Assembly (NCBI GenBank): GCA_023394655.1
Contig: JAEXAG010000041.1
Coordinates: forward strand, 1-5,341
Length of the DNA stretch: 5,341 nucleotides
Direction of reading: 5' to 3'
DNA from: Pseudomonadota bacterium
GTDB taxonomy: Bacteria; Pseudomonadota; Gammaproteobacteria; Xanthomonadales; Xanthomonadaceae
In this document: one piece after another, positions 1 through 5,341 of the stretch
Numbering within the stretch: the stretch's first letter is position 1
Layout of the letters: each line of letters opens with the position of its first letter
The notes under the pieces: generated by a model
Databases searched by the model: none
Told to the model about the DNA's origin: nothing
The model's input: the letters and a program-made list of their open reading frames with translations, nothing else
Program-made: the position numbers and the translations under genes

Positions 1-1378
1 CTTCAAGCCCGCCCTCGCGGCCCAGCCCCGATTGTCCCATCCCGCCGAAGGGCGTGCGCAGGTCGCGCTGCAGCCACGTGTTGATCCAGACGATGCCCGT
101 GCGCAGGCGGGCACCGAAGTGGTGCGCGCGCGACAGATCGCGGGTCCAGATGCTGGCGGCCAGGCCGTAGTCGCCGGCATTGGCCAGCGCCAGGGCCTCT
201 TCGTCGCTGTCGAAGGACTGCAGGGTGACCACCGGGCCGAAGATTTCCTCGCGGTTGCTGCTGCAATCCGGGCCGAGCCCTTCGATCACCGTGGGCTGCA
301 CGAACCAGCCCGGGCGCTGCAAGGCCTCGCCGCCGCACAGGATGCGGCCGCCTTCCGCGCGCGCGCGTTCGATGGCCGCCATGACCTTGTCGAAGTGCGC
401 CTGCGAGACCAGCGGGCCGATCCGGGTCGCGGGATTCCCCGGCTCGCCCACCTGCAAAGCGTTCGCGCGGGCAACGAACTCCGCTCGGAATTCCTCGTGG
501 ATCGAGGACTCGACGAGGAATCGGGAGCCGCACAGGCAGATCTGGCCGGTGTTCTGGAAGGCCGCGCGCACCAGCGTATCCATGTTCTCCCGCCACGGGC
601 CATCGGCGAATACCAGCAGGGGATTCTTGCCGCCCAGTTCCAGCGATGCCTTCTTCAGCAATGGCGCGCCCAAGGCGGCGATGCGCTTGCCCACGGCCGT
701 GCTGCCGGTGAAGGAAACGGCCCGGGTCCGTGCATCGGTGACCAGCGGCTCGCCGGTTTCCGGCCCCAGCCCGTGCACGATGTTGAGCACGCCGGGCGGA
801 AAGCCGATTTCCATCGCCAGCTCGCCCAGCAAGCCCGCGGTCAGGGGCGTCACCTCCGACGGTTTCGCGACCACCGTGTTCCCCGCCGCCAATGCCGGCG
901 CGATCTTCCAGGTGAACAGGTAAATCGGCAGGTTCCACGGCGAAATCGTGGCCACCACGCCCAGCGCTTGGCGCAGCGTGTAGTTCAGCCCCGCCTCGCC
1001 GTGATGGCACTCGCTCGAAAATTGCGTGGCCGCGTGGGCAAAGAACCTCAGGTTGCTGATGGCGCGTGGTATCTCCACGTCGCGGGCCAGCGCCAATGGC
1101 TTGCCGGCATCCAGCGATTCGGCCTCGGCGAATGCCGTCAGGCGCGATTCCAGCGCCGTGGCAAGTTTTTCCAGCCATCGCGCCCGTTCGCTGGCGGGCA
1201 GGGCAGACCAGGCCGGAAATGCGGCCTGCGCCGCCGCGATGGCCGCTTCGACATCCTCCGCGCCGCCGCGCGCTACCCGGCAGTGGATTTCGCCCGTGGC
1301 CGGGTCGAACACGTCCAGCCCGCGTCCGGATGCGGGAGGGACTGCCCGACCGTCGATGAAGTGATGCAGGAATCGCAT
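1..1378 (-). CDS. NAD-dependent aldehyde dehydrogenase, 2-aminomuconate/2-hydroxymuconate semialdehyde dehydrogenase-like (C-terminus cut by window edge)
   Basis: Cytosolic aldehyde dehydrogenase superfamily enzyme that oxidises an aldehyde to its acid with NAD+. The 459 visible residues run from MRFLHHFIDG to GLGREGGLE. About 25-30 residues are missing compared with the usual 480-490. Visible landmarks are the oxyanion Asn149 in SPWNLP, the cofactor segment KPSE (Lys172, Glu175; Glu here favours NAD+ over NADP+), FTGSTAVG (223-230), general base Glu247 in LELGGKNP, catalytic Cys281 in FQNTGQIC, Glu378 in EEIFGPV, and RTPFGG near 441-446. The N-terminal HHFIDG opening, the IPRA segment (Arg105) and RDLRTPFGG resemble the muconic semialdehyde dehydrogenase branch (XylG/DmpC, AMSDH), where arginines bind the substrate carboxylate. 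Superfamily membership is certain; the substrate is inferred. The ATG at 1378 matches the family N-terminus, but its Shine-Dalgarno is poor. It lies 90 nt after the SDR stop, so it is probably co-transcribed with it. Confidence 0.93.
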   Translation of the reverse strand, partial: MRFLHHFIDGRAVPPASGRGLDVFDPATGEIHCRVARGGAEDVEAAIAAAQAAFPAWSALPASERARWLEKLATALESRLTAFAEAESLDAGKPLALARDVEIPRAISNLRFFAHAATQFSSECHHGEAGLNYTLRQALGVVATISPWNLPIYLFTWKIAPALAAGNTVVAKPSEVTPLTAGLLGELAMEIGFPPGVLNIVHGLGPETGEPLVTDARTRAVSFTGSTAVGKRIAALGAPLLKKASLELGGKNPLLVFADGPWRENMDTLVRAAFQNTGQICLCGSRFLVESSIHEEFRAEFVARANALQVGEPGNPATRIGPLVSQAHFDKVMAAIERARAEGGRILCGGEALQRPGWFVQPTVIEGLGPDCSSNREEIFGPVVTLQSFDSDEEALALANAGDYGLAASIWTRDLSRAHHFGARLRTGIVWINTWLQRDLRTPFGGMGQSGLGREGGLE

Positions 1379-1398
1379 CCCGCTAGGGTAAACCGCCG

Positions 1399-1425
1399 GC
1401 CCCCATCCGGGGGCTGCAGTGCAGC
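1399..1425. other. Inverted repeats between the SDR and aldehyde dehydrogenase genes
   Basis: The 90-nt gap between the SDR stop and the ALDH start holds a perfect 6-bp stem, GCCCCC (1399-1404) and GGGGGC (1409-1414), with a 4-nt loop. An adjoining 5-bp stem, GCTGC/GCAGC (1413-1417 and 1421-1425), has a 3-nt loop, and the two overlap slightly. Neither is followed by a T-tract in the minus-strand direction, so neither is a typical intrinsic terminator. The larger stem ends about 20 nt upstream of the ALDH start codon. It could act as a processing or stability element, or damp translation of the downstream gene. No good promoter is visible in this gap. The stems are seen directly; any function is a guess. 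Confidence 0.35.
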
Positions 1426-1468
1426 TGGTGTCGACGCTCGCCCGGCGCTGCCTGGATGCGGCTGCCGC

Positions 1469-2254
1469 TCAGATCGAATTCATTCGCCCGCCATCCACCG
1501 CGATGGATTGTCCGCTGACGTAAGCCGCGGCCGGGCTGCAGAGGAAGGCGACCACGCCACCGACTTCAGCGGGTTGTGCGAAGCGGCGGGCGGGAACGAG
1601 CGAAACCAGTTCGGCACGGACGGCCTCCTCGCTTTCGCCGCCGGCTTCCATGCGGTTTTTCACGATCTGCGCGATGCGCCCGGTCTCGGTGAAACCGGGC
1701 AGCACGTTGTTGACGGTGATGGCGTCGGCCGCCAGTTCGCGCGACAGGGTCTTGGCCCAGCCGGCCACCGCCGCGCGCACCGTGTTGGAGACGCCGAGAT
1801 TCGGGATCGGCTCGTACACCGAGGTGGAGATGATGTTGACGATGCGCCCGTAGCCGGCCTCGCGCATGCCCGGCACGGCGGCCTGGACCAGCGTCTGGTT
1901 GGCCAGAAGGTGCTGGGTGAAGGCGTGCAGATAGGCGTCCAGGCCCGCATCGATCGCACGGCCGCCCGGCGGGCCGCCGGAATTGTTGACCAGGACGTGG
2001 ACCGGACGCGTGGCGACCAAGGCGGCGATGACCGAGCCGAGTGCGGCGGTGTCGGCCATGTCCACGGCGCGGAAGTCGTGTCCTTGTCCCTGGTCGGTCG
2101 GCAGGGCCGAGAGGACTTCGCGCAGGGCGGCTTCCCGCCGTGCCAGCACCGTCACGCTGGCGCCCAGCGTGGCCAGTTCGATGGCGGTGGCGCGACCGAT
2201 GCCTTCGGAAGCGCCGCAGACCAATGCATGCTTGCCCTTGAGATCGAGATCCAT
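1469..2254 (-). CDS. SDR-family oxidoreductase with non-canonical active site
   Basis: Short-chain dehydrogenase/reductase of 261 residues, the usual length for a classical single-domain SDR, predicted cytosolic. The Rossmann glycine motif is GASEGIG (14-20), preceded by Cys13 where Thr is common. The Arg pair 39-40 after the second strand suggests NADP(H). NNSGG (90-94) replaces the usual NNAG. The PG motif is at 186-187, and the C-terminal YVSGQSIAVDGG block is typical. In the catalytic region S143...GVSNTVRAAV, positions 156 and 160, which should be Tyr and Lys (YxxxK), are Ser and Arg. The fold is secure, but classical Tyr-Lys chemistry cannot be assumed, so the substrate is unknown. Its place just before a muconic semialdehyde dehydrogenase-like gene suggests a role in the same aromatic or tryptophan catabolic route. 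The ATG at 2254 is preceded by AAGG with a 6-nt spacer. It starts 35 nt after the upstream gene's stop. Confidence 0.93.
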   Translation of the reverse strand: MDLDLKGKHALVCGASEGIGRATAIELATLGASVTVLARREAALREVLSALPTDQGQGHDFRAVDMADTAALGSVIAALVATRPVHVLVNNSGGPPGGRAIDAGLDAYLHAFTQHLLANQTLVQAAVPGMREAGYGRIVNIISTSVYEPIPNLGVSNTVRAAVAGWAKTLSRELAADAITVNNVLPGFTETGRIAQIVKNRMEAGGESEEAVRAELVSLVPARRFAQPAEVGGVVAFLCSPAAAYVSGQSIAVDGGRMNSI

Positions 2255-2260
2255 GTCCTG

Positions 2261-2264
2261 CCTT
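2261..2264 (-). promoter_or_regulatory. Ribosome binding site of the SDR gene
   Basis: AAGG on the minus strand lies 6 nt before the ATG at 2254, inside the 35-nt gap that separates this gene from the 107-residue protein gene. It supports the chosen SDR start and shows that the SDR has its own initiation signal rather than depending only on coupling. Confidence 0.55.
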
Positions 2265-2289
2265 GCGGGTTTCGGATGAAAGGTCGGAA

Positions 2290-2613
2290 TCAGGCGTGGC
2301 GGCCCAGCGAACGCACCATCTGCGAGCGCAATTCGCCGGTTTCGGGACTTGGCGGCGAGACTTCGTGCAGGCTGAAGCCGCGGTGCAGCGCATCATCCTC
2401 GTCGAGCCCGTCGTAGGCGACGAATCCGGCATCCATCAAGGCCGCGCGCGCGCTGTCGGGGCTGTCGTAGGGCAGGGTGTTGCCATCGGAATCCAGCACT
2501 TCCGCAGTGCCGGCCTCGCGCACGCGCATCCGCGCCCAGATCAGCGTGTCACCGAGCGTGGCCAGCCACCAGTCGTCGCGGAGGCGATCGTCATCGTGCG
2601 CGGACGCGTTCAT
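2290..2613 (-). CDS. Conserved acidic protein of unknown function (107 aa)
   Basis: A 107-residue protein starting MNASAHDDDR. It is rich in Asp/Glu and has no signal peptide or membrane segment, so it is probably cytosolic. Residues 13-30 contain a Trp-rich stretch (DDWWLATLGDTLIWARMR). A compact segment follows that reads like a small beta-sheet domain: GTAEVLDSDGNTLPYDS (35-51), then DAGFVAYDGLDEDD (61-74) and GFSLHEV (79-85). The tail is Pro/Ser-rich and then basic. I recall similar short proteins in Xanthomonadaceae and some other bacteria, all without assigned function, and assign none here. The start at 2613 overlaps the stop of the upstream membrane-protein gene as ATGA (2613-2610), which indicates translational coupling and fixes the start. 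The same frame stays open further upstream, but that region is occupied by the membrane gene and asnS. Confidence 0.85.
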   Translation of the reverse strand: MNASAHDDDRLRDDWWLATLGDTLIWARMRVREAGTAEVLDSDGNTLPYDSPDSARAALMDAGFVAYDGLDEDDALHRGFSLHEVSPPSPETGELRSQMVRSLGRHA

Positions 2614-2927
2614 GCGCCGATGTCCGGGAACGCGATGGACCACAGCCAAAGCAGGCCGGACATCGCCAGCGCGAACAGCAGTGTCCCGAGCGCGAGTCGG
2701 GCAGGGGTGGCAAGGCCGGTGAAGCTGCGGTCGCGGACTTCGCGATAGCCGCCCGAAAGCAGCCACCAGAGCACGTTGGGCGCGAAGAAGGCCGCGGCGC
2801 CCAGGCGCTGGTGGACTTCGGGATGACGGTCGCGCAGATGCACCAGCGAGAGCGGCCAGAAAATCACGAAGGCGCTGATGGCCGCGATCGCGACGCCGAT
2901 GAAGCAGAGGGCGAGGAAAAGCACCAT
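2610..2927 (-). CDS. Small inner-membrane protein of unknown function (105 aa)
   Basis: A 105-residue protein with two clear hydrophobic helices. The first is at about 2-29 (MVLFLALCFIGVAIAAISAF onward) and the second at about 77-97. A polar linker with LRDRHPEVHQRLG (31-43) and a YREVRDRSF segment (61-69) lies between them, along with a third, aromatic and weakly hydrophobic stretch at 44-58 (PNVLWWLL). The two-helix hairpin with a charged middle is reminiscent of UspB-like small membrane proteins, but this is a resemblance of architecture and not an identified homology. The start at 2927 lies 2 nt after the asnS stop, and a GGAG-type ribosome site sits within the last asnS codons. The stop overlaps the start of the next gene. 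It therefore appears to be translated in tandem with asnS and the 107-residue protein. Confidence 0.82.
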   Translation of the reverse strand: MVLFLALCFIGVAIAAISAFVIFWPLSLVHLRDRHPEVHQRLGAAAFFAPNVLWWLLSGGYREVRDRSFTGLATPARLALGTLLFALAMSGLLWLWSIAFPDIGA

Positions 2928-2929
2928 GC

Positions 2930-4324
<1,395 letters not shown>

Positions 4325-4355
4325 GGTGCGTGGCGGATCCGGACGGAAAGGCGGA

Positions 4356-4361
4356 ATCATA
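4356..4361 (-). promoter_or_regulatory. Candidate -10 box of the asnS promoter
   Basis: TATGAT on the minus strand matches five of six bases of the sigma-70 -10 consensus. It would place the transcript start about 25 nt upstream of the asnS ATG at 4324. No good TTGACA-like -35 is found 16-18 nt further upstream, which lowers confidence. A second -10-like hexamer, TCTAAT (4376-4381, minus), also lacks a -35. If the first box is used, the transcript would begin downstream of the alternative ATG at 4360, which supports the shorter asnS start. Confidence 0.35.
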
Positions 4362-4456
4362 GCAATGACCGCTGGATTAGACTGATGCCGGACCCGAGCC
4401 TCCCGGGCCTTGATCGGATGGCCTTGCGCCACCATCTATCCGGTTCACCGCCACGC

Positions 4457-4460
4457 AGGA
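4457..4460 (+). promoter_or_regulatory. Ribosome binding site of iscA
   Basis: AGGA with a 5-nt spacer before the ATG at 4466. It fixes the iscA start, even though the same frame stays open far upstream, antisense to asnS. Confidence 0.65.
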
Positions 4461-4465
4461 TCCTC

Positions 4466-4804
4466 ATGGCCGTCACGCTTGCTCCCGCCGCATTCGAACG
4501 CATCCGCAGCTACCTCGCCGCCGAGCCGGGCAAGGCCGGCTTGCGCTTCGGCGTGCGACGCACCGGCTGTTCGGGCTGGGGCTATCTGATCGAGATGGCC
4601 GATGCCGTCGACGAGGGGGATCGCGTGTTCGAACAGGATGGCGTGCGCGTACTGGTCGATGCCGACAGCCTGCCGATGGTGGACGGCACCGAGATCGATT
4701 TCCTCAAGCAGGGGCTGAACGAGCAATTCGTGTTCCGCAACCCCAACGCGCAGGGCGAATGCGGCTGCGGCGAGAGCTTCACCACCGATCCCGGACTGGC
4801 CTGA
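4466..4804 (+). CDS. iscA: A-type iron-sulfur cluster carrier protein (IscA/HesB family)
   Basis: Cytosolic A-type carrier that binds iron or a [2Fe-2S]/[4Fe-4S] cluster and passes it to apoproteins. Its 112 residues cover the full HesB/IscA domain. The three cluster-binding cysteines are Cys35 in RRTGCSGWGY, and Cys99 and Cys101 in GECGCGESF. These are the same positions as in E. coli IscA (35, 99, 101). The segment LKQGLNEQFVFRNPNAQGE (80-98) matches IscA better than ErpA or SufA, so the symbol is reasonable, but orthology to ErpA is not excluded without a tree. It is monocistronic here: no iscS, iscU or hscBA genes are adjacent, and a terminator follows 12 nt after its stop. That suggests expression independent of an isc or suf operon. 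The only small oddity is Trp38 in the GCSGxxY motif, where E. coli IscA has Met. Confidence 0.95.
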   Translation: MAVTLAPAAFERIRSYLAAEPGKAGLRFGVRRTGCSGWGYLIEMADAVDEGDRVFEQDGVRVLVDADSLPMVDGTEIDFLKQGLNEQFVFRNPNAQGECGCGESFTTDPGLA

Positions 4805-4815
4805 GCAGTTCCGCC

Positions 4816-4840
4816 GGGCTTGTCGCAAGCCCTTGATTCT
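4816..4840 (+). terminator. Rho-independent terminator after iscA
   Basis: A perfect 7-bp stem, GGGCTTG (4816-4822) and CAAGCCC (4826-4832), has a TCG loop and begins 12 nt after the iscA stop. It is followed by a T-rich but interrupted tail (TTGATTCT). Position and form fit an intrinsic terminator that separates iscA from rpsF. The interrupted T-tract may make it leaky. Confidence 0.72.
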
Positions 4841-4848
4841 GTCATCAT
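4820..4848 (+). promoter_or_regulatory. Candidate promoter of rpsF
   Basis: TTGTCG (4820-4825, four of six -35 matches) and CATCAT (4843-4848, four of six -10 matches) are separated by exactly 17 nt. This would start transcription near 4855 and give a leader of about 108 nt before rpsF. The -35 lies within the iscA terminator hairpin. Both boxes are moderate matches, so this is a candidate only. Confidence 0.35.
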
Positions 4849-4916
4849 TTCCTGCTCCCTGCGTACACCGCCGGGAGAACTCGCTCCACGGTGCCGTCCG
4901 CGGCGACCGGGGGCTG

Positions 4917-4943
4917 TCGGGCAGGGCAATCCCGTCCTGCCGA
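4917..4943 (+). promoter_or_regulatory. Hairpin in the rpsF leader, possible S6:S18-type autoregulatory element
   Basis: TCGG (4917-4920) and CAGG (4922-4925), with G4921 bulged, pair with CCTGCCGA (4936-4943). The 10-nt loop GCAATCCCGT contains CCG. An alternative inner pairing, GGG (4924-4926) with CCC (4931-4933), would leave GTCC bulged. The hairpin ends 7 nt before the rpsF Shine-Dalgarno. Ribosomal protein S6:S18 complexes are known to bind a structured leader with a conserved CCG in many bacterial rpsF operons. I infer a possible match from position and the CCG but cannot confirm the consensus fold. Confidence 0.4.
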
Positions 4944-4950
4944 TATCCAC

Positions 4951-4955
4951 GAGGA
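4951..4955 (+). promoter_or_regulatory. Ribosome binding site of rpsF
   Basis: GAGGA with a 7-nt spacer before the ATG at 4963, the strongest Shine-Dalgarno in the window, as expected for an abundant ribosomal protein. It fixes the start. Confidence 0.8.
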
Positions 4956-4962
4956 AAACCCA

Positions 4963-5341
4963 ATGCGTCATTACGAAGTCGTGTTCCTGGTCCATCCGGA
5001 CCAGAGCGAACAGGTCCCCGGCATGCTCGAGCGCTACACCGGCGCCATCGAAGCCGCCGGCGGCAAGATCCACCGCATCGAGGATTGGGGCCGCCGCATG
5101 CTGGCCTATCCGATCGACAACCTGGTCAAGGCCCACTACGCGATGTTCAACATCGAGTGCGACCAGGCCGCCCTGGACGAGCTGGTCGATGCCTTCCGCT
5201 TCAACGATGCGGTCCTGCGCCACCTCATCATCAAGCGCGACGAGGCCGTCACCGAGCAGTCCCTGATCATGAAGCACAAGGACGAGAAGGGCGACAAGCC
5301 CGAGCGCGGCGAGCGTCGCCGTCGTGACGAGGAAGGCAGCG
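4963..5341 (+). CDS. rpsF: 30S ribosomal protein S6 (C-terminus cut by window edge)
   Basis: Primary component of the 30S platform, where it pairs with S18 and binds 16S rRNA. The 126 visible residues start MRHYEVVFLVHPDQSEQV, the standard S6 opening. The family pattern continues with GGKIHRIEDWGRRMLAYPI (33-51), KAHYAMFNIEC (56-66) and the LRHLIIKRDEA segment (85-95). After residue 105 the tail is highly charged (KDEKGDKPERGERRRRDEE), typical of the disordered S6 C-terminus in proteobacteria. No stop is reached, so the gene continues past the right edge. By common gene order, rpsR (S18) and rplI (L9) would be expected next, but this is not visible. It is preceded by a 158-nt gap with a terminator, a candidate promoter and a structured leader. 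Confidence 0.97.
   Translation, partial: MRHYEVVFLVHPDQSEQVPGMLERYTGAIEAAGGKIHRIEDWGRRMLAYPIDNLVKAHYAMFNIECDQAALDELVDAFRFNDAVLRHLIIKRDEAVTEQSLIMKHKDEKGDKPERGERRRRDEEGS

Larger units (their letters stand above)
4325..4465. promoter_or_regulatory. Divergent asnS/iscA intergenic region
   Basis: 141 bp between the two divergent start codons, which must contain the promoters for both directions. On the minus strand there is a good -10-like box (4356-4361). On the plus strand TTGATC at 4410-4415 is a possible -35 for iscA, but the expected -10 region (about 4433-4440) is poor. An imperfect GGCC...GGCC palindrome surrounds TTGATC (4407-4424). I see no confident operator. An IscR-type site would be of interest here, but I cannot recognise one by eye. 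Confidence 0.5.

Noticed and set aside
3..1178. A 391-codon minus-strand open frame overlapping the ALDH
   Set aside because: It is in another frame. The frame starting at 1378 encodes all aldehyde dehydrogenase motifs, whereas this one encodes Arg/Gly-rich text.
32..2416. A 794-codon open frame on the plus strand
   Set aside because: It is antisense to the ALDH, SDR and 107-residue genes, which have clear homologies. Its translation is low-complexity Arg/Gly/Ala-rich text with no recognisable domain, as expected for shadow frames in GC-rich DNA.
4325..4435. Longer asnS starts at 4360 or 4435
   Set aside because: The extra residues have no counterpart in known AsnRS, and the 4360 ATG lies within the candidate -10 box.
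4445..5277. Minus-strand open frames opposite iscA and rpsF
   Set aside because: They are antisense shadows of two genes with unmistakable family motifs.

Overview
The window is GC-rich chromosomal DNA, almost entirely coding, and looks like a gammaproteobacterium of the Xanthomonadaceae/Lysobacter-Luteimonas type. The asnS, iscA and rpsF proteins are proteobacterial, and two small genes beside asnS resemble conserved proteins that I associate with that group. This taxonomic call is made from memory of families, not from a search.

Layout. Five genes lie head to tail on the minus strand. In transcription order they are asnS (4324 to 2930), a 105-residue membrane protein (2927 to 2610), a 107-residue acidic protein of unknown function (2613 to 2290), an SDR-family oxidoreductase (2254 to 1469), and an aldehyde dehydrogenase (1378 to beyond the left edge). 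Spacings are 2 nt, a 4-nt ATGA overlap, 35 nt and 90 nt, so they could form one transcription unit led by asnS. Diverging from asnS across a 141-bp intergenic region is iscA (4466-4804, plus). A rho-independent terminator follows iscA at once. After it come a 5' leader with a strong hairpin and rpsF (ribosomal protein S6), cut by the right edge.

Function. asnS charges tRNA-Asn, IscA is an A-type Fe-S carrier, and S6 is a 30S subunit protein, so these three are core housekeeping. The SDR and aldehyde dehydrogenase look like the start of a catabolic module. The aldehyde dehydrogenase most resembles the 2-aminomuconate/2-hydroxymuconate semialdehyde dehydrogenase branch (aromatic meta-cleavage or kynurenine degradation), and its partners would lie beyond the left edge.

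Most interesting points. The SDR has Ser and Arg where the classical catalytic Tyr and Lys should be. A small-gene pair is translationally coupled behind asnS. The rpsF leader carries a hairpin with a CCG-containing loop, which could be an S6:S18 autoregulatory element. I see no mobile elements, CRISPR arrays, tRNA or rRNA genes, and no convincing novel multi-gene system.
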